A stretch of DNA of 64,000 bases from Caldilineaceae bacterium (GCA_020846635.1 JADLDO010000032.1:62001-126000); one strand, 5' to 3'. Shown: positions 53,913 through 63,277, counted from the first letter of the stretch. A program made the numbers and translations. The notes: generated from the sequence alone by a model not told the origin.

Positions 53913-56009
53913 CTATACAGTTTCTACCGCGATCCTTGCCACCGTACCACCCTCTGCCGCCGCCTCCACCGTCAAATACCCACCCACCATTGCCAGCAGT
54001 GTACTGTGCAGGGCCAGCCCACTGCCGCTGCCGCTGCCGCCGGACGCTGCACCCGCCGCACCCGCGTCCATGCCCACACCGTTGTCCTGGATCGAAAGCG
54101 TAATCTCTCCCTTCTGCACGTACAGCCCGATTTCAACGCGAAGTGGGCGATCTGGCTTGCCGCCGCGGCCATGAAAGGCAGCATTGCGGATGACCTCGCG
54201 GGCTGCACCCAAAATGACCTCACCCGCGACCGCATCAACATACACGGTCGGCGGCATCGATTCCGCATCGCGCCATTGAATTTGCTCAAAGTGGTGGGCA
54301 AACTCCGCGTCTATCAGGGCGCGCAGCCCGGCGACCAATTCGCAGGGGTCGGGGGTGCGGGTGGGTGCGGGTTGTGTCTGGGTCAGGAGCGCGGCGATCT
54401 GCCGGTGCGCTTCGCCGAGGGTGTGCATTGCCTCTTGCACGACTGGCTGCTGTGGAACTGTGCCTCCCAACTGCAAGAGCGTCAGGTGCAGCGTGGGCAG
54501 GATTTCATCATGCAACAGGCGCCGCGCCCGCAGGTCCATCACCCGTTGTTCGGTGGTGCGCTGGCGTTGAAGCGCCATCAGCCGCCGTACCATCTGCTCA
54601 CCTGCCAGCAGTTGCACAATGCGCTCGCCGGTTGCCTGTGCTGTCTCCATCTCCTCCTGGCTATAGAGCCCTCCATCCTGCTTTGCGCCGATCAGCAGCG
54701 CGCCGGTTATGCCCCGTTCACCCCAGAGCGAGATGGCCCAGCAGTAGGGGTCATAGCGCGCCGCGTCCAGCGGCATCATGCGCGCATCGAGATCGCGCGG
54801 CGGGCGAAGGTGGGGCGCGCTGGATGAGGAAGGATAGAGGAGCGCCGGACCTGCCAGCGTCGCCATGCTGCCCAGCGGGATCAACTGTGCCTGCTCGGTT
54901 CCCAGCAGATCACGACAGAGGGCCGCGAGGAGATCGCCCGCAGACGAAGCCGCGTTCATCGGGTCGGATATCTTCCCCTGGCTTTGCACAAAGGGACGCA
55001 GCCGCGCCACAAACTGCTCTTGTTCCCAGAATGAGCGCCAACTGTAGAGCGCATAAAAGAGTGCCATCAGCAGCGTCGCCAGCAGCAGGCTGTAGATCGG
55101 GCGCAGATGCACGACCAGGCTCCAGCCAACGACGGTAGCGTAGCCACCGGCAAGGATGATGGCGTTGCGCCAGTGACGCACAAAGCTGCGCCGCGGCAGC
55201 ACCTTGCCGGTGAAGATCTCATAGGAGACGATGGCTTGGCCCAACAAGAGGGCAGAAAGCGCAATCAAGAGCGAAAGCGCCAGGTCATAGAGCGCCACCG
55301 TTTGCAGTTGAATCGCGGGCAGCCTGCCCTCGGCAACGGTGGCGACAATGCTGACAACAAAGTACGCCACCAGCAGGCTCACCGCCAGCAGCGCGCCCGC
55401 TGTGCCAAAGAGCCAGGGCCGCGCGCGCCGTCGCGCCTCGGCAGTGTTGGGGTGTTCCGCCTGCGCGGGCCGGAGCAGCACGTCAATCGAGAGGAGGATA
55501 CAGGCGACCATCCACAGCGGGAAAAGCAAAAATAAGAGCGGAATGTTGCGTACCGCCAGCGTCCCGCCCAAGTCCAACTGCACCAGTTGGTCATAGGCCG
55601 GGATGGGGTTGGCGAGCAGCATCAGCGTGATCAGCCCTGCCAGCCACAGCGACATGAGCCAAAGCCAACGCTGGTGGCGAGTGGCGAGGCTGGTGCGCGG
55701 CGCGCTCCAAAAGCCGCCAAGCCACAGCACCGCTACATACCAGGCAAAGGGTGAGACGGTCACAGGGAACCAGCCGGCGCGCCACCAGAAGTTGAGTCCA
55801 ACGAGGTTCAGCGCCAGTTCTTGGCCGAGAATGGCACTGTGGCTGATGAAAAAGAGCGCACCCGCCAACAGTCCGCCCCCCATCAACCAGACACCCCAAT
55901 GACGACGGTCGGCATTGAGCAAAACGGTCAGCCCCAGCCAGAGCAGCAGGATCGTGTTAAAGAGCGAAACGGCGAGGATGGCCCAATCGAGCCAAAAGTG
56001 TCCGGTCAT
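53913..56009 (-). CDS. Membrane sensor histidine kinase (HPK7/NarX-like)
   Basis: A 698-residue kinase. The N-terminal half holds about 9-10 hydrophobic helices. Next comes a GAF-like region (YDPYCWAISLWGERGITGAL, then LLIGAKQDG). DLRARRLLHDEILPTLHLTL contains the phosphoacceptor His in the DE-type H-box of HPK7 kinases, and the ATPase has VIRNAAFHGRG and IQDNGVGMD. The ATG at 56009 forms an ATGA overlap with the regulator stop, which fixes the start and shows coupling. It is predicted to phosphorylate the LuxR-type regulator encoded just upstream. The signal is unknown. Confidence 0.86.
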   Translation of the reverse strand: MTGHFWLDWAILAVSLFNTILLLWLGLTVLLNADRRHWGVWLMGGGLLAGALFFISHSAILGQELALNLVGLNFWWRAGWFPVTVSPFAWYVAVLWLGGFWSAPRTSLATRHQRWLWLMSLWLAGLITLMLLANPIPAYDQLVQLDLGGTLAVRNIPLLFLLFPLWMVACILLSIDVLLRPAQAEHPNTAEARRRARPWLFGTAGALLAVSLLVAYFVVSIVATVAEGRLPAIQLQTVALYDLALSLLIALSALLLGQAIVSYEIFTGKVLPRRSFVRHWRNAIILAGGYATVVGWSLVVHLRPIYSLLLATLLMALFYALYSWRSFWEQEQFVARLRPFVQSQGKISDPMNAASSAGDLLAALCRDLLGTEQAQLIPLGSMATLAGPALLYPSSSSAPHLRPPRDLDARMMPLDAARYDPYCWAISLWGERGITGALLIGAKQDGGLYSQEEMETAQATGERIVQLLAGEQMVRRLMALQRQRTTEQRVMDLRARRLLHDEILPTLHLTLLQLGGTVPQQPVVQEAMHTLGEAHRQIAALLTQTQPAPTRTPDPCELVAGLRALIDAEFAHHFEQIQWRDAESMPPTVYVDAVAGEVILGAAREVIRNAAFHGRGGKPDRPLRVEIGLYVQKGEITLSIQDNGVGMDAGAAGAASGGSGSGSGLALHSTLLAMVGGYLTVEAAAEGGTVARIAVETV

Positions 56010-56749
56010 GTGGGGCGTCTCTCCCATTCGCCGCGCGCGTTGAGCACATACGCGCTACCATCCTCCGGGTCCCAGCGGGTCAGCCGTCCCGTATGAACAA
56101 TGATGGCGGCACGCGTGCGCGCCGTTTTTTCGTCGGTAGTGGAGTCGGCTAACCCCCAGGCTGCGTAGATTTCGCCGTTGGTACGGCTGATGGTGCGTTT
56201 GTCGCGAAAGCCGAGACGAGCCGCAATCTGCTCGTTGGTCAGCCCCTGTGCCAGCAGGCGCGCTACTGTCTGTTCGTTGGGCTCCAGCAAGCTCATCGGG
56301 TCCTGCTCATCGCGCTGGCGCACCTCCTGGATGCGCGCCTCGACATCGGGATCGACGAAGCTGCGTCCCATCACAGCGTCACGCAGCAGCGGCACAATCA
56401 TCTCCGGCAGCAGGTAGTTGGACTTACGCACATAAGCATAGTGGCTCAAGATGCCCGATCCGCGAAAGGCGCGATAGTAGGCGTCGTCGTCCTGAATCGA
56501 ATAGAAGACAACGGGCTGGCGTGGATACTCGCGGCGGATGGCGACGGCGGCGTTGATGCCATCTATCTCCCCGGCGAGCGCTACATCCATCAAAATGACC
56601 TCCACCGGCCCAAAGGCCAGGCAGAACTCCAGCGCATCTTCGCCACGCGCCACCGCGCCCATGACCTGCACTGCTCCCGTCCCTGCCAGCCCTGTTTTCA
56701 ATCCCGTTTGCAGCCGCAGATTGTCCTCTACTACGAGTGTTTTGAGCAT
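56006..56749 (-). CDS. NarL/LuxR-type response regulator
   Basis: A 247-residue protein. The receiver has VVEDNLRLQTGL at the N-terminus, the phosphoacceptor in VEVILMDVALAGE and the conserved Lys in YVRKSNYLLPE. The HTH is LEPNEQTVARLLAQGLTNEQ followed by IAARLGFRDKRTISRTNGEI. A C-terminal extension of about 35 residues follows the HTH. AAGGTG lies upstream of the ATG. Translationally coupled to the kinase gene. Confidence 0.88.
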   Translation of the reverse strand: MLKTLVVEDNLRLQTGLKTGLAGTGAVQVMGAVARGEDALEFCLAFGPVEVILMDVALAGEIDGINAAVAIRREYPRQPVVFYSIQDDDAYYRAFRGSGILSHYAYVRKSNYLLPEMIVPLLRDAVMGRSFVDPDVEARIQEVRQRDEQDPMSLLEPNEQTVARLLAQGLTNEQIAARLGFRDKRTISRTNGEIYAAWGLADSTTDEKTARTRAAIIVHTGRLTRWDPEDGSAYVLNARGEWERRPT

Positions 56750-56840
56750 ATTTCACACCTTGTCATCTGGCCCACGCATCTGTCAAGCACTCAAGTGCGC
56801 CGTGATACGCACCTGAACGGTGGCGGAGCGGGGCCGGTTC

Positions 56841-56990
56841 CTCTACAGTTGGGTAGAGCCCAGACCGCCGGAGGTTAAAACCATCCGGCTACGAAACGAC
56901 GCCCCCTGAACGGGGCTTGACCAGGATAGGCATACCCTATAACCCCGTTTAGGGGGCGTTGTTTGCTAGCCCTGCGGCTTTAGCCCTGGG
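56841..56990. other. Multi-hairpin intergenic element (ncRNA or non-autonomous transposon remnant)
   Basis: Between divergent genes lie three consecutive hairpins. CTCTAC/GTAGAG pairs at 56841-56846 and 56853-56858. GCCGGAGGTT pairs with AACCaTCCGGC at 56867-56889. A long stem of 22 nt has arms 56894-56915 and 56943-56964 with two mismatches, both G-U compatible, and encloses a TAGG/CCTA mini-stem. A GGCTTTAGCCC-rich segment follows at 56965-56995. The density of structure is unlike ordinary spacer. Candidates are a structured RNA, a leader of the radical SAM gene at 57032 or the ends of an IS200/IS605-like or palindromic non-autonomous element. Confidence 0.55.
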
Positions 56991-57031
56991 CGGTTCATCC
57001 TACTCACGCGATTTAGAGAGGAACAATTGCC

Positions 57032-58543
57032 ATGAAAGTCAAAATGATTCTTCCTGCACTGACTGAGGCCAAAAGTCCTTTTTTTCGGCCCATCAAATAC
57101 TCGCTTTTCCCACCTCTGGGGCTGGCGACGCTGGCTGCTTATCTGAACCCCGACGACGAGGTGGTGATCCAGGATGAGCATGTGGAAGAATTAGACCTGA
57201 ACGATGAGCCGGATCTGGTTGTCATCCAGGTCTATATTACGTCGGCTTACCGGGCCTATCAACTGGCCGATCTCTATCGAGCGCGTGGCGCGCATGTGGC
57301 GCTGGGCGGGCTGCATGTAACGTCGCTGCCCGAAGAAGCCGCCGCCCATGCGGATACGATCTTTATCGGGCCGGGTGAAGAGACATGGCCGATCTTCCTG
57401 GCGGATCTGCGCGCTGGACGACCGGGCAAGCGCTACCGCTCGACGGTGCGAACGCTGGTAGGCTTGCCACCGATTCGTCGCGACCTGATCAAGCGCCATC
57501 TCTATCTGGTGCCAAACTCCATTGTCGTCTCGCGCGGCTGCCCCCATGTCTGTGACTTCTGTTATAAGGAGGCATTCTTCGAGGGGGGCAAGAGCTTCTA
57601 CACGCAAACCGTGGATGATGCATTGGCCGAAATTGACCGGCTGCCGGGCCATCATCTCTATTTTCTCGATGACCATCTCTTTGGCGATGCGCGCTTTGCG
57701 GGCGCGCTCTTTGATGGCATGGTAGGGATGGGACGTCTCTGGCAGGCTGCGGGCACAGTGCAGTCAGTACTCAAGCCGGGGCTGCTCGAAAAGGCTGTGG
57801 CGGCAGGGCTGCGCAGCCTCTTTGTCGGCTTTGAAACGCTCAACCCGCAAAGCCTGAAGGAGCAGCGCAAATATCAGAACCTCGACCGCGATTATAGCGC
57901 GGCTGTGCGCAGGCTGCACGATCTGGGCGTGATGGTCAACGGCAGTTTTGTCTTTGGCATGGATCATGACGACGAGAGCGTTTTTGACCGAACGGTTGCC
58001 TGGGCAATCGATCAGGGCATCGAAACCGCCACCTTCCACATTCTGACACCCTATCCCGGCACCGCGCTCTATGCGCGTATGCAGGCCGAAGGACGTATTA
58101 CCACCTATGAGTGGGATCGTTTTGACACGCGCCACGTGGTCTACCGCCCGGCACTGCTCACGCCGAAGGCACTGGAGCAAGGCTATTGGCGGGCCTATCG
58201 AGACTTCTATCGCTGGGGATCGATTTGGCAGGGCGCATCGACAAAGCCCACCGCGCTGGGCAAACTGCGCCATATCGCCTATGCCGGGGGCTGGAAAAAG
58301 CTGGAGCCGATGTGGGATTGGGTGATCCGCGCCCGGCGCGTCAACCGGCTCTTGCCGGTGCTGGAAAATGTACTCTCCGGCTTCGGCCAAATCATACCAG
58401 GCGAGCGCGGGGAGAGGGAGGGGATTTCTCAGTGCGAGATGATCTCATTTTGCCATACGACAGTCGCGGCTCCAGGGAGGTCAACCGTTTTGCTGCCTTC
58501 AGGTGTGGTGAATTCCAGAGTCGCCGGGGCAAGACCCAAATAG
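57032..58543 (+). CDS. B12-binding radical SAM enzyme
   Basis: A 503-residue protein. The cobalamin-binding N-terminal part is YSLFPPLGLATLAAYLNPDD then VALGGLHVTSLPEEAAAHAD and GPGEETWP. The radical SAM core has SRGCPHVCDFCY near residue 168, then FVGFETLNPQSLKEQRKYQN and FHILTPYPGTALYARMQ. Relatives include hopanoid and bacteriochlorophyll methylases; the substrate here is unknown. The last 39 codons lie opposite the end of the next gene and look unlike the family (GISQCEMISFCHTTV), so the natural stop may have been lost or moved. AGAGAGGA precedes the ATG. Confidence 0.86.
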   Translation: MKVKMILPALTEAKSPFFRPIKYSLFPPLGLATLAAYLNPDDEVVIQDEHVEELDLNDEPDLVVIQVYITSAYRAYQLADLYRARGAHVALGGLHVTSLPEEAAAHADTIFIGPGEETWPIFLADLRAGRPGKRYRSTVRTLVGLPPIRRDLIKRHLYLVPNSIVVSRGCPHVCDFCYKEAFFEGGKSFYTQTVDDALAEIDRLPGHHLYFLDDHLFGDARFAGALFDGMVGMGRLWQAAGTVQSVLKPGLLEKAVAAGLRSLFVGFETLNPQSLKEQRKYQNLDRDYSAAVRRLHDLGVMVNGSFVFGMDHDDESVFDRTVAWAIDQGIETATFHILTPYPGTALYARMQAEGRITTYEWDRFDTRHVVYRPALLTPKALEQGYWRAYRDFYRWGSIWQGASTKPTALGKLRHIAYAGGWKKLEPMWDWVIRARRVNRLLPVLENVLSGFGQIIPGERGEREGISQCEMISFCHTTVAAPGRSTVLLPSGVVNSRVAGARPK

Positions 58544-60402
58544 CCCGCCACCCAGCGTCGCTTCTTTGCATTGGCAAAGAGCCACACCGGCCCGTGGCTA
58601 CAGCGCACGCTGGCTTCACCCACCGTCACCTCGCCACCGGCGGACTGGCGCGCAATGGCGCTCTCCAGCATCGGCAGCGCGTCACCGGCAGGTTCCTGGC
58701 TCGGCTGAGTCCAACGACGCAGCGTTTTGCCTGTCATTACGTCCATCGTGATCCCCAGTTCTTGCCCGTCACGCGCATACGACACCGTGTATTGCCGCTC
58801 ACCTTCGCCTTGATAGGTATAGGGCGCGGCCAATGCTTCGTTGATCTTGCCGCTGGCGAGCGCTTGGGCAAAGTTTGCTGTGCTGGCGTAGGCTGTGCGC
58901 GGGGCAACCTCCAGATAGAAGGCACAGAAGGGCCGCCCTTGAAAAAAGGCACCGGGCCAGTTCAGTTCCCAAAAGCGCTTTTCCGGCCCTTGATAGTTGA
59001 ACAACTCCAGCACCAGATCCCCGGCGCGCTCGACCAGCCGCGCGGGTGCCTCCTTGCCCAACGCCGAGCGCAGCAGCGGGCGTAACGCCACATAGACCTC
59101 GCCGCTGGCAACCACAACCGGCACACCCGCCGGAATTTCGGTCGGTAGGGCCTCAATGCGTTGATCCCCTACCCGGATCTCGTCGATGTGGCTGACCTGT
59201 GTCCAGATCAAGGCGGCTTTGGCGCTGTGAAATTGGTTGCGTCCTGTCAAGCTGTAGATACCAATGGCGCGTGCGCCCTGATGCACCGCACAGAACTCCC
59301 CTTCGTCGGGCAAGTTGCGCGTCTTGGTGCGGTCGGTGGCGTGATAGGCGTCACCAAACCATTTGTCATCGAGAATATAGCGTGTGTAGAGCACACCGGG
59401 CCGTTCCGCGCCAGGTCGCACATAATGGAGCATACAGACATTTGCCTGGGGGTGGAAGCTGCGGCTTGCCACGCCGAGCGCATACTCCGGTGCGAGATGG
59501 GTTGAAATCACCAGCCCATGCGCACGTTCCGCTGTCTCTACGACGGTTAGCCCATCACCCTGCGCGTCCAGCCCATCGCCCACCCAGGCGGGGACTGTGC
59601 CATCTGCGATCCAGGCGCGCACCATTTCCACCTCTGGCGGCGTCTCGCAGACCACTGAAGGCTGATAGGCGCGTCCATGCGGTCCCGCCCAGCGTCCCGT
59701 AGCCGCATGAATGTGCAGGGCCACGCTCAACGCCAGCCGCGCCGCCAATGCCTGTGCTGCCTGTTTCGTGCGCTCGTCCTGCACCAGGTCGGTCAAGACC
59801 TTCAGTGCGCGGATCGTTACCGCCGTGTAGGTCGGGCTGTTGTACTCCAGGGGATGGCCTGAGCGGTTGATCTGCTCAATCCAAGCTGCCAGTTTGCGAT
59901 AGCCCCGCGCGGCAATGGCCGCGTCACCGAGCGCTTCGCCACCCAAGCACGAATTGACCACGTCGAGGCCAGTGATATTGGTGTAAGCTACCGATACATC
60001 CAACCGTTCTATCGCCGCCAGCCCCAGACGAATACTCTCCAGCACCCACGCGCGCGTCTCAGGCGAAAGCCGTTCGCCGTGGCGAATGATCATGGGAATC
60101 AACGCCTCCAGCACGAATTCAACGGCGTTGAGATCCTCCACATGGCTGTCCTCACGCATCCAATAGAAGTTGCCCAAGTGCGGGTCGCGTGGGTCGCGCT
60201 CCTGGTAGTTGAGCAGCTCACGTAGGATGCGCTCCGCTAAGTCGCAATCCTCGCGGCTGCCGTTTGCCAACAACTGTGCAGCAAGCCGCGCCGCCCGTCG
60301 CGTCTCATGAAAGAGGCCATACTCGGTCGTGCGGGCAAGCATCAGCGTGTCGGGGTTAAAGTCGGCGGGCAGAGCCAGGGGTGTGGTCATGGCTGTTTCC
60401 AT
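58429..60402 (-). CDS. Large unknown protein, probable alpha/alpha-toroid plus beta domain
   Basis: A 657-residue protein without signal peptide. Residues about 20-230 are helical (ERILRELLNYQERDPRDPHL, then VEFVLEALIPMIIRHGERLS and RALKVLTDLV). The second half is beta-rich (VYVALRPLLRSA, then ATLEFTTPEGSKTVDLPG). The layout of a helical toroid followed by a beta-sandwich resembles heparinase-type polysaccharide lyases and some GH families, but no catalytic motif could be named. It lies convergent with the radical SAM gene (115-base overlap). The start may instead be the ATG four codons in (60390), which has a better ribosome site. Confidence 0.65.
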   Translation of the reverse strand: METAMTTPLALPADFNPDTLMLARTTEYGLFHETRRAARLAAQLLANGSREDCDLAERILRELLNYQERDPRDPHLGNFYWMREDSHVEDLNAVEFVLEALIPMIIRHGERLSPETRAWVLESIRLGLAAIERLDVSVAYTNITGLDVVNSCLGGEALGDAAIAARGYRKLAAWIEQINRSGHPLEYNSPTYTAVTIRALKVLTDLVQDERTKQAAQALAARLALSVALHIHAATGRWAGPHGRAYQPSVVCETPPEVEMVRAWIADGTVPAWVGDGLDAQGDGLTVVETAERAHGLVISTHLAPEYALGVASRSFHPQANVCMLHYVRPGAERPGVLYTRYILDDKWFGDAYHATDRTKTRNLPDEGEFCAVHQGARAIGIYSLTGRNQFHSAKAALIWTQVSHIDEIRVGDQRIEALPTEIPAGVPVVVASGEVYVALRPLLRSALGKEAPARLVERAGDLVLELFNYQGPEKRFWELNWPGAFFQGRPFCAFYLEVAPRTAYASTANFAQALASGKINEALAAPYTYQGEGERQYTVSYARDGQELGITMDVMTGKTLRRWTQPSQEPAGDALPMLESAIARQSAGGEVTVGEASVRCSHGPVWLFANAKKRRWVAGYLGLAPATLEFTTPEGSKTVDLPGAATVVWQNEIISH

Positions 60403-60440
60403 TTCGGTGGATTCATTGACTGGAAATCGGATAAGGCCGG

Positions 60441-61184
60441 CTACTGCGCTATCGAGCCCGGCATGATATCCATACGAATCTCGTCAATCGTGTCGATCTC
60501 GACCGTCAGCGCGCTTGTCTGGCACTCCAGCACATGACCACCGGACTGCTGGTCGCCACGCAAAAAGTGGAAGTGATACCCCGCGGAATTGGCCCCCGCC
60601 ATGTAGTCGGGCAGCCGAAAGCCGACCATCGTGCCGCTGATGTTCTGCGACTCAAAGATTGCCTGATCGACCAGGGCATCAGCGAGCGTTGGATAGGGCG
60701 GGCTCTGTTTGTGGGGTGCGCGCACTTTGAGAGAGGCGAACTCGCCGCTGACCTTGATGGCATAAGGCGCGTCCAGCGTGGGCAATTCGTGATCGAGGTG
60801 CGCTTGTAGCTGGGTGCAATCTAATGGCTCGTTCACCGAGAGGCTCTGATCCGCTTCGAAAAAGGTGACGGCAGCAAAGGGCGTTTGCGTACTCTCATCA
60901 GCAAGAGAGGCGATGCCGTCGTCGCGCATTTGATAGATCTCGCCGTCCAGCACGACCATTTCACCGTCGAGCATGTTGTAGGTGCCCAGCCCAAAATCAC
61001 CGTGGCGCTTGAGTTCTGCCATCGTCACGTCGCCCTCAAAGTTGCCCACGTTGAGCGAACTGAGGGTCGAGGCTTGAAAGAGGGTGTCGCGGTTGTCTTG
61101 CACCTCCGGCAGTGTGACCGTACACGCGGCCAAAAGTGTGGGAAGTATCAGCAGGGCAAACAGAACTATCTTCCTACGCAACAT
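60441..61184 (-). CDS. budA: Alpha-acetolactate decarboxylase, lipoprotein form
   Basis: A 247-residue protein. A lipoprotein signal with lipobox (LLPTLLAAC) is followed by the acetolactate decarboxylase fold: FEGDVTMAELKRHGDFGLGT, LDGEMVVLDGEIYQM, then GYHFHFLRGDQQSGGHVL with the zinc-binding His residues. It converts acetolactate to acetoin. Location outside the cytoplasmic membrane is odd for the central pathway but is known for exported family members. The ATG at 61184 has AGGAGA 6 nt upstream. Confidence 0.88.
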   Translation of the reverse strand: MLRRKIVLFALLILPTLLAACTVTLPEVQDNRDTLFQASTLSSLNVGNFEGDVTMAELKRHGDFGLGTYNMLDGEMVVLDGEIYQMRDDGIASLADESTQTPFAAVTFFEADQSLSVNEPLDCTQLQAHLDHELPTLDAPYAIKVSGEFASLKVRAPHKQSPPYPTLADALVDQAIFESQNISGTMVGFRLPDYMAGANSAGYHFHFLRGDQQSGGHVLECQTSALTVEIDTIDEIRMDIMPGSIAQ

Positions 61185-61204
61185 CACATTTCTCCTCTGG
61201 GGAA

Positions 61205-62611
61205 TTAGAAGGCAACTACCTGTTTTGGCCCTAGATCGATAGCGTGGGCGAGCGCATCAAAGCTGGCTTTAAGCAGGTCAAAGCGGATGGCTGCGTGGGC
61301 TGGATCGTCCCAAAGATTGTTGAACTCATGCGGATCGTTCTCCAGGTCGAACAGCTCGCCGTGGGGATGACCGTGGTAGACACAGAGCTTGTAGCGGCGC
61401 GCGCGGTACATCGTGCCGAAGTGAATGTGAAAGTCGCCTTGTTCGCGCCCCGGCCCTTCCGGGTTGAGCGCGCGGTAGTATTCACAACGCACCGCTTCGC
61501 GATGGTGATGGGGATCGGCTTGCCCGCTGAGGATGGGCAGCAGCGATCGCCCTGCCGGCTCGTCAATCGGCGGCAGCCCGGCTAGCTCCAAGAGGGTCGG
61601 GGCAATGTCGGTTAGCTCAACCAGTGCATCACTGACCAGCCCCGCAGGGAAGTGACCAGGCCAAGAGAAGATCAACGGCACGCGTACCAAACCTTCATAG
61701 AAACGATTGCCCTTGAGCAGCAGACCATGATCCCCCAGCGTTTCGCCGTGATCACTCATAAAGATGACCACGGTATTTTCTCGCTGCCCGGTCGCCTCCA
61801 GCGCATCTAGCATGCGCCCTACATTGTCGTCGATCAACTCGATCATGGCATAGTAGGCGGCTTGAATCCGGCGGGCGTCGAACTCATCAGGGTGGCGCGC
61901 GGGGTTCTGGAAGTCAACTCCGGCTAACTTGGCCTGGGCAGCAAGGTCGCTGTCACGAAAATAAGGGCCGGGCAGAGTCGCGGGGTCATAGCGGTCGAGG
62001 TACTCTTTGGGCGGGTTAAAGGGCGCATGGGGGTCGAAGATATTGACGCTCATCAGCCACGGGCCATCATGTGCTTCGCGCATAAAGTCAATGGCGCGGT
62101 CGGCACACCAGGTCGTCTGGTGCAGTTCGGCGGGAATCCCTTCGGGGCGCTTGTGAAGCGCGGTCAGATCATGCCCCTGGCTGCGCATCCAATCGCCATA
62201 GGCGTGACCCGTGGGCCAGCGGTCGTTGGGGTCATGGCTCCAATGAAAGACACGATAGCCGTCATCTTGGGGGCGCGGTTCGATGCGATAGGCCGCACCT
62301 GCCAAGTGAAATTTGCCCGCCAGCCCGCAATCATAGCCGCCATCCTTGAGCAGCTTGGTGACAAGCGGCGCGGCTTCATCCCAATAGTCGTTGCCATTCA
62401 TCGAGCCGTGGACAGTGCTGGCATATTTGCCTGTTAGAAAACTGGCGCGGCTGGGGGTGCAGATGGGGCTTTGACAGTAGGCATGGGTAAAGGCCACGCC
62501 GCTTTCCACCAGCCGGTCAATGTTGGGCGTGCGAATGTGCGAATTGCCCAGGCTGCGGATGGTGTCCCAGCGTTGCTGGTCAGTACAGATCCAGAGTATG
62601 TTGGGTTGCAT
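61205..62611 (-). CDS. Arylsulfatase-family enzyme with canonical Cys (formylglycine) site
   Basis: A 468-residue sulfatase. Metal ligands start at ILWICTDQQRWDTIRSLG. The active-site motif CTPSRASFLTG (the C-x-P-S-R signature) provides the Cys converted to formylglycine. IFMSDHGETLGDHGLLLKG is the second metal site. No signal peptide is seen. It contrasts with the sulfatase-like protein at 69-1532, which lacks the Cys. An anaerobic or FGE-type maturase would be needed; none is in the window. It may remove sulfate from glycans or aryl compounds. GGGAG is upstream. Confidence 0.92.
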   Translation of the reverse strand: MQPNILWICTDQQRWDTIRSLGNSHIRTPNIDRLVESGVAFTHAYCQSPICTPSRASFLTGKYASTVHGSMNGNDYWDEAAPLVTKLLKDGGYDCGLAGKFHLAGAAYRIEPRPQDDGYRVFHWSHDPNDRWPTGHAYGDWMRSQGHDLTALHKRPEGIPAELHQTTWCADRAIDFMREAHDGPWLMSVNIFDPHAPFNPPKEYLDRYDPATLPGPYFRDSDLAAQAKLAGVDFQNPARHPDEFDARRIQAAYYAMIELIDDNVGRMLDALEATGQRENTVVIFMSDHGETLGDHGLLLKGNRFYEGLVRVPLIFSWPGHFPAGLVSDALVELTDIAPTLLELAGLPPIDEPAGRSLLPILSGQADPHHHREAVRCEYYRALNPEGPGREQGDFHIHFGTMYRARRYKLCVYHGHPHGELFDLENDPHEFNNLWDDPAHAAIRFDLLKASFDALAHAIDLGPKQVVAF

Positions 62612-62841
62612 AGGGAATTTCTCCCGAAATCTAGTCGCGTGACATGGGGCAACTCAAATCAAAAAGGTAGGCCGCACAAGCATACCATTTGCAGCCTTTC
62701 ACTGGAAACATACCATCCTCTATATTCCCCTCACATACATTGGCCTATGGTCAAGGCTCGCCCTGTGGCGTAGAGTGTATGCAACGCGGCAGCATCAGCG
62801 TGTCGCCTGAACACGACCCGGAGATGAAAGGAGCGAGAGCT

Positions 62842-63222
62842 ATGGGTGCTTTGTATGATGCCTTAGTCAATCTATCCTCCGTACGGGATGCGGAAATACT
62901 GGATGGCTACCGGCGTTATGAGTCGCTGCTTGAAACGATTTTGACACCAGAGCAGATAGAGACCTATGCGGACTACATCAACCAAGTCGATGTGATTCGC
63001 ATTTTCGAGGAGATGAGTCCCGATGAACTCGCCAATTTGCCGGTAGGTATGCCTGAGATTGCCGCGGCCATCCTGGCTGATACCAACATTTCGATGGAAA
63101 ACCGGCGCGTGGTCGCCTTGCTCGACCAGCGTGGTGAAGATGAGATCACGCCGGATTTCAACCAACACCATGAGAATAGACCCCATGAGAGTACAGTGCG
63201 TGGGGACGCAGTCACCCTATAA
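62842..63222 (+). CDS. Small hypothetical helical protein
   Basis: A 126-residue acidic protein, mostly helical: MGALYDALVNLSSVRDAEIL, then LLETILTPEQIETYADYINQ and SMENRRVVALLDQRGEDEIT. No domain was recognised. The ATG at 62842 is chosen because GAAAGGAG lies upstream; the longer reading to 62689 is not supported. It is divergent from the sulfatase gene. Confidence 0.6.
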   Translation: MGALYDALVNLSSVRDAEILDGYRRYESLLETILTPEQIETYADYINQVDVIRIFEEMSPDELANLPVGMPEIAAAILADTNISMENRRVVALLDQRGEDEITPDFNQHHENRPHESTVRGDAVTL

Positions 63223-63250
63223 GCGCAAGCGGGCGATGGGTTAGATTGAC

Positions 63251-63277
63251 AGGGGAAGGTCATAACGACCTTCCCCT
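63251..63277. terminator. Perfect 11-bp hairpin between convergent genes
   Basis: AGGGGAAGGTC (63251-63261) and GACCTTCCCCT (63267-63277) are exact complements with a 5-nt loop. It lies between convergent genes (62842-63222 plus, 63303 minus), the expected place for a two-way terminator. No long T-tract is present on either side. Confidence 0.6.

Noticed and set aside
53805-54827. Long plus-strand open frames opposite the sensor kinase (also 54365-55138)
   Set aside because: Antisense to a well-supported kinase gene; Arg/Pro/Ala-rich composition typical of shadow frames.
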